This document shows, one piece after another, positions 37,802 to 47,241 of a DNA stretch of 64,000 bases. Position 1 is the first letter of the stretch; every line of letters begins with the position of its first letter. Under the pieces are notes generated by a model, which was not told the DNA's origin, ran no database searches, and saw nothing but the letters and a program-made list of their open reading frames with translations. The translations under genes and the position numbers were made by a program. This DNA is from an uncultured Pelagibacteraceae bacterium (GTDB lineage: Bacteria; Pseudomonadota; Alphaproteobacteria; Pelagibacterales; Pelagibacteraceae), in assembly GCA_902598735.1 (NCBI GenBank), contig CACKCM010000003.1, positions 45,984 through 109,983 of the forward strand. The letters are read 5' to 3'.

Positions 37802-39728
37802 CCCTGGGTCAGGAAATACCGTTATTAAGTCAAAACTTATAAATAGAAGAATGTTTCTATTAACTGCAGCAAAAGCTGTAGTAATGGTTGGTTTAGTAGG
37901 GAGACTTATATCTCTTCAAATTAATCAAGCTACAAAATACAAATCTTTATCAGATAAAAACAGGTTTAGAGAATGGAAGTTAGCCCCTGAAAGAGGAGCA
38001 ATAAAAGATTTTTTTGATACAAAAATAGCATCAACTGAACCTCTTTACCAATTACATTTAGTTCCTGAAAATGCTAAAGACTTAGACAATTTATTTGTAA
38101 GATTAAAAGCGATTTTAAAAATTACTGATCGAAAAGTTTCCTATTTAAAAAGAGTTATAAAAAAACAAAAACCCTGGGAACCAGTAATTGTTTCTGAAAA
38201 TTTGAATTGGTCCGAATTTTCAAGAATAAATTTATTTTTACACGAGTTGGAGGGGGTAGAACCTATTGTATCAGTAGCAAGAACTTATCCTGATAATTCT
38301 TCAGCTCATATTTTGGGTTATGTTTCTCAAATAAGTGCTAAAGATTTACAAACAAAAGAATATCTTAAAGAATTAGCTGTACCAGGTATGGCAATAGGAA
38401 AAACCGGTTTAGAAAGAAAACTAGATGAACAGATAATTGGTAAAGTTGGCTATCAACGATATGAAGTTAATGCTTTTGGAAAAAGAATAAGGGAAATTAA
38501 AATTGATGAGGGCCAAGCAGGTAAAAGTTTCAAAACAACTTTAGACTACGAAATTCAAAAATATACCAATGAACTCTTAAAAGATAAAGCAGCAGCAGTG
38601 TGTGTGATGGATGTTTACAATGGAGATATTGTATCTTTAGTTTCCTCTCCAACGTTTGAGCCTAATGAATTTGTTCATGGATTAGATAAGGCTTATTGGA
38701 ATAGTTTGATTAAAGACGAAAAGAAACCATTAGGTAACAAGGCATTATCGGGATTATACCCTCCTGGATCTACGATTAAAACTTTGGTGGCTTTAAGTGC
38801 TTTAGAAAATAAAATTATTAGACCTTTAGATACTTTTACATGCAAAGGAAAGATCGAGCTTTATGGTGAGAAGTTTCATTGTTGGGAGAAAGATGGACAC
38901 GGTATTGTAAATCTTAGAAAAGGAATTCAGAGATCTTGTGATGTTTATTTTTATGAAGTTGCTAGAAAACTTGGTGTGGATAAATTATCAGAAACTGCAA
39001 AGAGATTTGGTTTGGGAAAAAAGGTTTTAAGTGATTTTATTGAAGAAAGGTCTGGAGTAGTACCAAATACAAAATGGAAGAAAAAATTTATAGGACAAAA
39101 TTGGTACTTAGGTGAAACTCTTCACTCAGGAATAGGTCAAGGATACTTCCAAAGTACTCCTTTGCAATTATGTTTAATGACGGCACAAATAGCAAATGGA
39201 GGATTTGAAATAAAGCCAAGAATAATAGTTGATGAAAAAAACGACAACTTAAGAAATTATTTAAAACATAAAAATGAGAATCCCAATGAACCTCTTCCAA
39301 CTGATTTATTAATATCAAATTTTAACTTAAAGCCTTTATTTAAAAACCAAGAACATATTAACCTAATTAAGGATGCTATGTTTTCTTCTTCAAATGAACC
39401 AGGAGGAACTTCTTATAGACATAGGTTAGAGAATCCAAAATATACATTTGCTGGTAAAACTGGCTCATCACAGATCAAAAGATTTACAGAGGCTCAGCGT
39501 GAAGCAGAGGTAAAACAAGAAAGTTTACCTTACAAAGATAGAGACCATGCATTGTTTGTAGCATTTGCTCCATATAAAAATCCGCAATATGCAATAAGTG
39601 TTTTAGTTGAGCATGGTGGTTCAGGTGGTAAAACTGCTGCGCCAATAGCGAAGAAAGTAATTAAAAAAGTTCTTGAAAGACATGAATTAAGAAGAAGTGC
39701 AAATAATAAAATTGGAGAATCTGTTTAA
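37794..39728 (+). CDS. mrdA: Penicillin-binding protein 2
   Basis: YPPGSTIKT active site, SCDVYFY, GKTGSSQ. Confidence 0.94.
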   Translation: MLSPGSGNTVIKSKLINRRMFLLTAAKAVVMVGLVGRLISLQINQATKYKSLSDKNRFREWKLAPERGAIKDFFDTKIASTEPLYQLHLVPENAKDLDNLFVRLKAILKITDRKVSYLKRVIKKQKPWEPVIVSENLNWSEFSRINLFLHELEGVEPIVSVARTYPDNSSAHILGYVSQISAKDLQTKEYLKELAVPGMAIGKTGLERKLDEQIIGKVGYQRYEVNAFGKRIREIKIDEGQAGKSFKTTLDYEIQKYTNELLKDKAAAVCVMDVYNGDIVSLVSSPTFEPNEFVHGLDKAYWNSLIKDEKKPLGNKALSGLYPPGSTIKTLVALSALENKIIRPLDTFTCKGKIELYGEKFHCWEKDGHGIVNLRKGIQRSCDVYFYEVARKLGVDKLSETAKRFGLGKKVLSDFIEERSGVVPNTKWKKKFIGQNWYLGETLHSGIGQGYFQSTPLQLCLMTAQIANGGFEIKPRIIVDEKNDNLRNYLKHKNENPNEPLPTDLLISNFNLKPLFKNQEHINLIKDAMFSSSNEPGGTSYRHRLENPKYTFAGKTGSSQIKRFTEAQREAEVKQESLPYKDRDHALFVAFAPYKNPQYAISVLVEHGGSGGKTAAPIAKKVIKKVLERHELRRSANNKIGESV

Positions 39729-40852
39729 TGTTACAACCAAGATCTATTCATTCATCATTAAGTTTAAAAGATAAACTTTCTTCAATTGATTATATTTTAG
39801 TTTTTTCAATTTTTATTTTAGGGCTTATAAGTATTATGGCTATGTATTCAACGGATGGAGGAGAGTTTAAATACCATACTAATAGTCACATACTTAGATT
39901 TTTCATTTTCTTTGGGATGTTTCTAATTATTTCCTTTGTTCAAATTAGATTTTGGCACAGCACGAGTTTTTTAATGTATATTTTGTTTTTTTTATTACTT
40001 CTTGGTGTAAAATATTTTGGTCTTACCTCTTCAGGTTCTAAGCGTTGGTTAGATTTATATTTTATGAATCTTCAACCTTCAGAGTTAATGAAAATAGGTT
40101 TAATTTTATTTCTCGCAAAGTATTATCATAGAATTTCAATTGAAAATATTAATCAAATAAGATTTTTGTTTTTACCTATTGTAGTATTGATTGCTCCGGT
40201 AATATTAGTAGCTACTCAACCAGATTTAGGAACAGCTTTGTTGATTGCTGCAGGAGGCTTAACAGTTGCTTGGCTAGCTGGAGTGAAAGTAAAATTTTTT
40301 GTATTTTCTGGTTTATCTTTTTTGGCATTGTTACCCATAGCGATATCTTTTCTAAAACCTTATCAAAAATCAAGAATACTAACATTTTTAAATCCTGAAA
40401 GAGATCCCTTAGGTGCAGGATATCAAATTATTCAGTCTAAAATTGCTATTGGCTCTGGCGGTTTATTTGGCAAAGGTTTTTTACAAGGATCCCAGAGTTA
40501 TTTAGATTATTTACCAGAGAAACATACAGATTTTATTTTTACACTTTTTTCAGAAGAATTTGGATTTTTTGGATCACTATTAATACTTTTCTTATATGCG
40601 ATAATTGTCTGGAGAATAGTTAAAATTGGCAATATTACGAGAAGTAATTTTGGAAAATTATATTGTTATAGTTTTGCTACTGCATTTTTTATATATGTAG
40701 TTGTAAATATGATGATGGTTCTAGGCTTGCTTCCAATTGTGGGATCACCTCTACCAATTATGTCTTATGGAGGCTCCTCTATGATGGCAATTATGTTAGG
40801 ATTGGGTATAGCAATGTCATGTAAAATTTACAAAGATACACCTGTAAATTAA
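39728..40852 (+). CDS. rodA: Rod shape-determining protein RodA (SEDS)
   Basis: SGSKRWLDLYFMNLQPSE, PLPIMSYGGSSMM. Confidence 0.94.
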   Translation: MLQPRSIHSSLSLKDKLSSIDYILVFSIFILGLISIMAMYSTDGGEFKYHTNSHILRFFIFFGMFLIISFVQIRFWHSTSFLMYILFFLLLLGVKYFGLTSSGSKRWLDLYFMNLQPSELMKIGLILFLAKYYHRISIENINQIRFLFLPIVVLIAPVILVATQPDLGTALLIAAGGLTVAWLAGVKVKFFVFSGLSFLALLPIAISFLKPYQKSRILTFLNPERDPLGAGYQIIQSKIAIGSGGLFGKGFLQGSQSYLDYLPEKHTDFIFTLFSEEFGFFGSLLILFLYAIIVWRIVKIGNITRSNFGKLYCYSFATAFFIYVVVNMMMVLGLLPIVGSPLPIMSYGGSSMMAIMLGLGIAMSCKIYKDTPVN

Positions 40853-40916
40853 ACCTATTTTGGTCAAATTTGATTTTATTAAATGCTTGTAAAATATAAT
40901 GATAGGTGGTTAATTT

Positions 40917-41384
40917 ATGAAAAAATATATGTTTGGTGATAAAAAAAACAAATTAACAGACACAGAAAGATCTTTAATTAGTGAAACTGTAAGCATTGAG
41001 GGAACCATAAATAGTTCTGGAGCCATTGATGTAGCGGGATTAGTAAAAGGTCCAGTTTACTCTAAAGAGATTATTATTCGAGAAACAGGATCAATCACCG
41101 GGTCAATAGAAGGAGACCACATAGAAATTCATGGGCATTTAGATGGAAAGGTTTCAGGTCAAGATATTGTCATTGGAACAACAGGTACAGTTAAAGGCGA
41201 TATTGAATTTGGAAACAATCTAAAGACAGAGAACGGAGCTGACATAGATGGCTACATCAAAAAAACAAATAAATCTAAATCTACTTTAACAGGCGATTTT
41301 TTATTTAAGAAAAAAGAAAAAAAAGAACAAGCTGAAAACAAAGAAGATAGGCCTGATGTGGTTAACAAAGAAGCTTTGGCCTAA
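40917..41384 (+). CDS. Bactofilin-family protein
   Basis: Repetitive beta-helix (GTINSSGAIDVAGLVKGPV..IEGDHIEIHGHLDGKVSGQDIVIG). Confidence 0.88.
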   Translation: MKKYMFGDKKNKLTDTERSLISETVSIEGTINSSGAIDVAGLVKGPVYSKEIIIRETGSITGSIEGDHIEIHGHLDGKVSGQDIVIGTTGTVKGDIEFGNNLKTENGADIDGYIKKTNKSKSTLTGDFLFKKKEKKEQAENKEDRPDVVNKEALA

Positions 41385-41429
41385 TCTACCGCACTATTAA
41401 TTTTTATTCTATCTAATATAATTTTCATA

Positions 41430-42689
41430 ATGGAAAATTATAAATGTAAGTCAGTTGGTATTATCGGATCAGGTATTCAAGGAGTTTGTACCGGGCTACA
41501 ATTGATTAAAAAAGGTATCCCAGTGACAATATTTGATAGACAAGATCCCCTATCTTCAGAATACAAACCCGCATCTTATGGGAACGCTGGTCATTTTTCA
41601 CCTTACGCCGTTATTCAATTTAATCGTCCAGATATTTTGTACGATGTTCCAAAAATGCTTTTTAGCTCTTATGGACCACTTGCTTTAAAATGGAATCATA
41701 TTCCAAAAATGTTTAATTGGTTTTTACGCTACTTTAAAAATTGTAATAAAAAATCGATGATGCATACAGCAAAATACATGCATCAAATTTTAAGTTTATC
41801 AAATGATGCTTACGAGGAAATTTTTCAAGAAATTGATATTACAGGTCTTGTTGAAAAAAAAGGTATAATATATGTTTGGACTAATAAAAACTTAAAGAGT
41901 AGAGAGTTAGAAATTAAACTGAGAGATGAACTTGGAATTCAGCAAAAATTACTTACTCAAAATGAAATTTTAGAATTAGAGCCAAATTTGAGTCCTGTGT
42001 TTGACTCAGGTGTAATATATGAGGACGCAATGCACGCTAAAGATCCTCATGGAATTCTTAAAGAAATATTTAAGTTGTTTCTTAAAAAAGGGGGTAAATT
42101 TATTCAAACAAACATTAAGAGCATAGAACAGTCAAAATTTAATGAAACATTAATAAAATCAGAAAATGAAAAATATAGGTTTGAAAAATCAGTAATTGCT
42201 TCAGGAGCTTTCTCGAAAAAATTAACTGATCAATTAGGAGAAAATATTCCTTTAGATACTGAGCGTGGTTATCATGTCCACTTTAAAGGTCAGGATAATC
42301 TTATTACAAGGCCAGTAATATTTTTAGATCGTGGTTTTGGAATGACACCGATGAATCAAGGTTTAAGAGCTGTAGGGACAGTTGAGCTTGGCGGATTAGA
42401 CAACCCACCTTCAAAAAAGAGAATTGATTACGTAATAAAATGCGCTAAAGAACTTCTACCTCAACTGGGAAAACATGAGGACGAATGGCTTGGCTTTAGA
42501 CCAACTTTACCAGATTTTTTACCCGTATTAGGACCTTCTCTAAAAAACAAAAACATTATATATGCATTTGGCCATCAACATTTAGGCTGGACATTAGGAG
42601 CTATAACAGGCAAGATTATTTCCGGAATTGTAGCAGGTGAAAAGACTAATTTAGATTTATCTGCCTACAGTTCAAAAAGATTTAATTAG
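41430..42689 (+). CDS. FAD-dependent D-amino-acid dehydrogenase (DadA-like)
   Basis: GIIGSGIQGVCTGLQLIKKG Rossmann motif, DadA-like C-terminus FGHQHLGWTLGAITGKII. Confidence 0.82.
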   Translation: MENYKCKSVGIIGSGIQGVCTGLQLIKKGIPVTIFDRQDPLSSEYKPASYGNAGHFSPYAVIQFNRPDILYDVPKMLFSSYGPLALKWNHIPKMFNWFLRYFKNCNKKSMMHTAKYMHQILSLSNDAYEEIFQEIDITGLVEKKGIIYVWTNKNLKSRELEIKLRDELGIQQKLLTQNEILELEPNLSPVFDSGVIYEDAMHAKDPHGILKEIFKLFLKKGGKFIQTNIKSIEQSKFNETLIKSENEKYRFEKSVIASGAFSKKLTDQLGENIPLDTERGYHVHFKGQDNLITRPVIFLDRGFGMTPMNQGLRAVGTVELGGLDNPPSKKRIDYVIKCAKELLPQLGKHEDEWLGFRPTLPDFLPVLGPSLKNKNIIYAFGHQHLGWTLGAITGKIISGIVAGEKTNLDLSAYSSKRFN

Positions 42690-42696
42690 GATTTTT

Positions 42697-43587
42697 TTGT
42701 CAAAAAATTATTTAGCTTACATTTTTCTTACATTAGCTGCTTTATTCTGGTCAGGAAATTTTATTATAGGGAAATTTGCAACTTTATTCGAAGTACCACC
42801 GCTAACTCTAAATTTTTTAAGATGGGTCATGGTATGGGTTTTATTGATACCTTTCACTATTAAAGAAATTTTAGCTAAAAGAATCTATATTAAAGAAAAT
42901 TTTTTAGTAATAAGTTTTATGGGTATTTTATCAATTAGCACCTTCAACTCGGTTGTATATTTTGCTTTAAACTTTACACAAGTTATTAATGCCGTTTTAA
43001 TGTTAGCTGCTATTCCACCAATGATAATAATTTTTTCATCAATTATGAAAATTGAAAAAACAAATATTTTTCAAATATTTGGATTAATTTTATCAGTTAT
43101 TGGAGTTGCAACAATTATTTCAAATGCAGATATTCAAAAAATAATTTCTTTAAGTTTCAACAAAGGCGATATATGGATGCTGGTTTGTGTTTTGAGTTGG
43201 TCATTATACTCAACATTGCTAAAAAAAAGTAAGTTAGAATTATCTCAATTTTCATTAATTCAAATAATGGTTACTGCAGGATTAATTTTTTTATTTCCAC
43301 AGTTTCTATATGAACAATCGATCGGGTTACATGTAAAAATTAATAATGCCTTTATCTTCATCTTAATTTATGTAGTTATCTTTCCCGCAATTGCAGCTTA
43401 TTATTGTTGGCAAAAAGCTATAGAACTAATTGGGCCCAACAGATCTTCAATGTTTATTCAACTCATGCCCCTTTTTAGTGCATTAATGGCAATAATAATT
43501 TTTAAAGAAAAATTTCAACTGTTTCATTTAATTGGGGCAATTTTTATAATTTCTGGTATTTATTTATCAAATAGGAAAACTCAATGA
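42697..43587 (+). CDS. EamA/DMT-family transporter (TTG start)
   Basis: Ten-TM layout, EamA motifs. Confidence 0.85.
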   Translation: MSKNYLAYIFLTLAALFWSGNFIIGKFATLFEVPPLTLNFLRWVMVWVLLIPFTIKEILAKRIYIKENFLVISFMGILSISTFNSVVYFALNFTQVINAVLMLAAIPPMIIIFSSIMKIEKTNIFQIFGLILSVIGVATIISNADIQKIISLSFNKGDIWMLVCVLSWSLYSTLLKKSKLELSQFSLIQIMVTAGLIFLFPQFLYEQSIGLHVKINNAFIFILIYVVIFPAIAAYYCWQKAIELIGPNRSSMFIQLMPLFSALMAIIIFKEKFQLFHLIGAIFIISGIYLSNRKTQ

Positions 43588-44534
43588 TAAAAGTTGCAGT
43601 ATTAGATGATTATCAAGATGCTTTTATACAAATTGTTAACACATCAAAGTATAAAGACAAATATCATTTTAAAATTTTTAATGAAGCCTTCAATGATGAA
43701 AATGAAGCTATTGAAGCCTTGGAGGAATTCGAAGCATTGTTTATAATGCGAGAAAGAACCCCCATCACAAAAGATTTATTAGAAAATTTACCAAATCTTA
43801 AATACATAATGACTTCAGGTATGCGTAATAATTCTATTAATTTAGAAGTAGCGAAAAAAAAAGGTATTTTGGTATGTGGAACTGAAATAAATTCAAATCC
43901 TGCAGCTGAAATCACTTGGACTTTGATCTTAGGTCTTTTAAGAAATGTTAAACAAGAAATTGATAATATGTTTCAAGGATATTGGCAGACTACTATCGGT
44001 TCAGAATTAAAAGGTAAAATGTTGGGGTTAATAGGCTTGGGTAAAATTGGAACACAAGTTGCAAAGGTAGGCAAAGCTTTTGGAATGGAAGTGTGCGCTT
44101 GGAGTGAAAATCTAAATTTATCTCATGCTAATGAACATGGAGTATTACCTATGAGTAAAGAAGATTTACTTAAAAATTCAGATATAATTTCTATTCATTT
44201 AGTTTTAGGTGAAAGGTATAAAAACTTAATTACAAAAAAAGAAATAGAAATGATGAAAAAAACAAGTTTTTTAATCAATACTTCGAGAGGTCCAATTATT
44301 AATGAAAATGATTTAGTTGAAGCTTTAAAAGATGAAAAAATAGCCGGTGTCGGTTTAGATGTTTATGACACAGAACCACTCCCGCAAGATCATAAACTTC
44401 GATTTCTTTCAAATGCTTTATTATTACCCCATATCGGTTACGTAACTGCTGAAAATTATTTAAAATTTTATTCGCAAATGATTGAAAATTTAGAAAGTTG
44501 CTTAGAAAACAAGCCTTTACGAATAATCTCATAG
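43584..44534 (+). CDS. D-isomer-specific 2-hydroxyacid dehydrogenase
   Basis: GLIGLGKIGTQVA NAD-binding, NTSRGPIINENDLVEAL. Confidence 0.9.
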   Translation: MIKVAVLDDYQDAFIQIVNTSKYKDKYHFKIFNEAFNDENEAIEALEEFEALFIMRERTPITKDLLENLPNLKYIMTSGMRNNSINLEVAKKKGILVCGTEINSNPAAEITWTLILGLLRNVKQEIDNMFQGYWQTTIGSELKGKMLGLIGLGKIGTQVAKVGKAFGMEVCAWSENLNLSHANEHGVLPMSKEDLLKNSDIISIHLVLGERYKNLITKKEIEMMKKTSFLINTSRGPIINENDLVEALKDEKIAGVGLDVYDTEPLPQDHKLRFLSNALLLPHIGYVTAENYLKFYSQMIENLESCLENKPLRIIS

Positions 44535-44647
44535 AAAAGAACTTCCATTACAGGTTGTATTATATAAACTCATTTTGAGTGATTCGTTTGTTTTATAACA
44601 AACAAATCTCTGCTTAAAATAGGGGAAATATAAGAAGAAAAGAGAGT

Positions 44648-45049
44648 ATGAAAAAAATTTTAGGCTTTTTGCTTGGTCTCACTTTATTAACTGGTTGCGC
44701 TGAGTCTATAGCTCTATTAGGACCAACCTCCACCGCAGTAACAGGCGGAAACATTGCTCAGTCAACTCTTTCTTCAGCAGTAAATTTTGGGGTAAAAAAA
44801 CAAACTGGAAAAAGCCCAATGGAACATGCAATGACATATGCTGAGGGAATGAGTCCGCAGAAAAAGAAAGAGCCTTGCTTATCATTTGCTGAAAAAACTA
44901 ATTCAGAAATTTGTGCTATTGTGAAAAAACAATTGAAAATAACTAAATCGAAGATATTAAAGAAATCAAAGAAAAATTCTATAAAAGAACTTACTTCATC
45001 TCTTCAGCCTAATATAAATCAAAAATCTAAAATTAAGTATTTAGATTAA
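44648..45049 (+). CDS. Hypothetical lipoprotein, paralogue A
   Basis: Lipobox LLTGC, AESIALLGP, paralogous to 45190-45597. Confidence 0.75.
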   Translation: MKKILGFLLGLTLLTGCAESIALLGPTSTAVTGGNIAQSTLSSAVNFGVKKQTGKSPMEHAMTYAEGMSPQKKKEPCLSFAEKTNSEICAIVKKQLKITKSKILKKSKKNSIKELTSSLQPNINQKSKIKYLD

Positions 45050-45189
45050 TTTACTCTTAAACAAGTCAGCATTTTAAATTTAAGATTTTAACCACCTTGA
45101 GTTGTGTTAATAAAAATTAATACGCCAATAATTAACTTTTATTTAAAGATGAAGCAGATATATGGGACCAATCAAAACAAGATTTAATC

Positions 45190-45597
45190 ATGAAAAAAAT
45201 ATTGCTTTTATTATCATCTATTTTCCTGCTGAACGGTTGCGCTGAGTCGTTAGCATTACTCGGCCCAGGCGCCTCTAACGGAAGATTTGTTCAATCCAGT
45301 TTAAATTCAGCTATTAGTTATGGGGTTAAAAAACAAACAGGAAAAACTCCTTTGGAGCACGCTATTGCTTACGTAGAAGAAAAAAATCCAGAGAGAAAAA
45401 AAGAAACCTGCTTTTCTTCTTTTGAAATAACAAGGTCTGAATTTTGCACAATTGTTAAAAAACAAATTAAGTCTAAAAGCGCTGCTGTGGTAGAAAAGAC
45501 TACAGACTTTGTGAAAGAATTTCCAAAAAATAAAATTAAAGAAATATCTAAGATTGAAAAAATAGCAAAGAAATCAATTATTTATAATAGAAGATAA
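45190..45597 (+). CDS. Hypothetical lipoprotein, paralogue B
   Basis: Lipobox LLNGC, AESLALLGP, shared GVKKQTGK(S/T)P(M/L)EHA. Confidence 0.75.
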   Translation: MKKILLLLSSIFLLNGCAESLALLGPGASNGRFVQSSLNSAISYGVKKQTGKTPLEHAIAYVEEKNPERKKETCFSSFEITRSEFCTIVKKQIKSKSAAVVEKTTDFVKEFPKNKIKEISKIEKIAKKSIIYNRR

Positions 45598-45611
45598 CTT
45601 TTTTTTCTAAA

Positions 45612-45650
45612 GGGATGGCCCCAATAAAATTGGGACCACCTAACTTTTTT
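45612..45650. terminator. Bidirectional intrinsic terminator between lipoprotein B and metY
   Basis: GGATGGCCCCAATaaaATTGGGACCACC stem-loop with T tracts on both sides. Confidence 0.75.
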
Positions 45651-46941
45651 AAGCAGCTAAAGCTTGTTTGATATCAGCTATAATATCGTCTGGATGTTCA
45701 ATACCAATCGATAATCTTACATAACCTGGTGTTACACCTGCTGCCGCTAGCGCTGTGTCATCTAATTGACTGTGCGTAGTAGTAGCCGGGTGAATTGCTA
45801 AACTTCTAGCATCACCAATATTTGCAACGTGATATAGCATTTTTAAGTTATCAATGAATTTAGCACCAGCTTCTTTAGTGCCTAGATCCATTCCAACTAA
45901 AGATCCGTATCCACCTTGCATGTATTTTTTAGCTCTTTCTTTAATCTCCCCTTGATGATTAGTAGGGTAGATTACATTCTTAACTTTCTTTTGTGTTTCT
46001 AAGAAAGTAACAACTTTTTCTGCATTACTACAATGTTGTTTCATTCTAAGAGCAACTGTTTCCAAACCTTGAATAATTTGAAAAGCATTAAATGGACTTA
46101 ATGGAGCACCTAAGTCTCTCAATAAAACCACTCTTGCTCTGATTACAAATGGTATGTTAGCTCCTGTTAATTGAGGAACTGCATCTGCCCAAACGGCACC
46201 ACCATAACTTTGATCAGGTTCATTTATCAATGGTTGTCTTTTTCTGTCTTTAATCCAGTCAAAGTTTCCGCCATCAACAATTATTCCACCAATTGAAGTT
46301 CCGTGACCACCAATATATTTGGTCAAAGAGTGCATAACGATTGCAGCTCCATGAGCTAAAGGTTTACAAATAACTGGTGAAGCTGTGTTATCGATGATTA
46401 AAGGAATTCCTTTTTTTCTACCGATATCTGCAACTTCTTTAATTGGAAAAACACGAAGGTATGGATTTGGGCAAGACTCACCGTAGTAAGCTCTTGTTTT
46501 ATCATCAGTCACTTTTTCAAAGTTTTTAGGATTTGCAGGATCTGCAAATCTAACTTCAATACCTTGTTGTCTCAAAGTATTTTTGAATAAGTTTACTGTA
46601 CCTCCGTATAAGTCAGTTGAAGCAACAATATTGTCCCCAGCCTGTGCTAAATTTTGAATACACATTGCTGATGCTGCTTGACCTGAACCTACCGCTAATG
46701 CAGCTACACCACCTTCAAGTGCTGCAACTCTTTTCTCTAAAACATCAACTGTTGGGTTCATTATACGTGTATAAATATTACCAAATTCTTTTAAACCAAA
46801 TAAATTTGCTGCGTGTTCTGCATTTTTAAATTGGTAAGAAGTTGTTTGGTAAATTGGAACAGCTACTGCTGTAGTAGTAGGATCTGATCTGTAATCACTA
46901 CCATGTAAGCCAATAGTTTCCGGATGTTTAAAATCAGCCAT
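45649..46941 (-). CDS. metY: O-acetylhomoserine aminocarboxypropyltransferase/cysteine synthase
   Basis: PLP-dependent Cys/Met metabolism enzyme: ALAVGSGQAASAMCIQNLAQAGDNIVAS, MHSLTKYIGGHGTSIGG. Confidence 0.93.
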   Translation of the reverse strand: MADFKHPETIGLHGSDYRSDPTTTAVAVPIYQTTSYQFKNAEHAANLFGLKEFGNIYTRIMNPTVDVLEKRVAALEGGVAALAVGSGQAASAMCIQNLAQAGDNIVASTDLYGGTVNLFKNTLRQQGIEVRFADPANPKNFEKVTDDKTRAYYGESCPNPYLRVFPIKEVADIGRKKGIPLIIDNTASPVICKPLAHGAAIVMHSLTKYIGGHGTSIGGIIVDGGNFDWIKDRKRQPLINEPDQSYGGAVWADAVPQLTGANIPFVIRARVVLLRDLGAPLSPFNAFQIIQGLETVALRMKQHCSNAEKVVTFLETQKKVKNVIYPTNHQGEIKERAKKYMQGGYGSLVGMDLGTKEAGAKFIDNLKMLYHVANIGDARSLAIHPATTTHSQLDDTALAAAGVTPGYVRLSIGIEHPDDIIADIKQALAA

Positions 46942-47029
46942 TGATTTTCCCCCTTACTGTTTCTCTTATTGTCTCGTTCATTTTTTCTCCATTCTTGGAG
47001 AAGAATGAACGAATTTTAATTCTGTTCAT
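46934..47029 (-). CDS. 31-aa leader ORF between SAM-V and metY, stop overlapping metY start
   Basis: MNRIKIRSFFSKNGEKMNETIRETVRGKING*; SD AGGAGAAG directly before ATG; TGA overlaps metY start (AATGGCTGA). Confidence 0.6.
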   Translation of the reverse strand: MNRIKIRSFFSKNGEKMNETIRETVRGKING

Positions 47030-47100
47030 CTTCTCCTTTTTAGTACTTCGGCAAATGCCGGGTGTACAATATGGTTCAAATACCCGGTTTGATTTTAGAT
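47030..47100 (-). promoter_or_regulatory. SAM-V-like riboswitch overlapping the SD of the leader ORF
   Basis: AAACCGGGUAUUUGAACCAUAUUGUACACCCGGCAUUUGCCGAAGUACUAAAAAGGAGAAG; resembles the SAM-V class reported from marine bacteria. Confidence 0.75.
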
Positions 47101-47103
47101 TTT

Positions 47104-47138
47104 TCCAAAAAAAAACCACCGACTAAAGCGGTGGTCTG
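47104..47138 (-). terminator. Intrinsic terminator between SAM-II and SAM-V aptamers
   Basis: AGACCACCGCUUUAGUCGGUGGUUUUUUUUU. Confidence 0.88.
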
Positions 47139-47215
47139 AAAGACTTAGGCGCTTTAGCAGGATTTATTAAGCGCCCGCAAGTTGCTTTAACTCAGCGCTA
47201 AACAAATATACCAAG
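47139..47215 (-). promoter_or_regulatory. SAM-II-like riboswitch
   Basis: UUAGCGCUGAGUUAAAGCAACUUGCGGGCGCUUAAUAAAUCCUGCUAAAGCGCC resembles SAM-II (AGCGCUGA-UU..CUUGC.GCGC..UGCUAAA) upstream of a methionine-biosynthesis gene. Confidence 0.82.
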
Positions 47216-47241
47216 AAAATTAGGATATTGTCAACTATCAA

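Noticed and set aside
44586-44603. Perfect 7-bp stem GTTTGTT-TTAT-AACAAAC upstream of lipoprotein A
   Set aside because: No T-tract and too short and AT-rich to separate from chance in this genome.
44850-44856. Isolated TGAGTCC in the lipoprotein A gene
   Set aside because: Single copy within coding sequence; background occurrence of the heptamer, not clustered.
46941-47126. Plus-strand 61-aa ORF opposite the metY leader
   Set aside because: Antisense of the SAM-V/leader region; better explained by the RNA structures.
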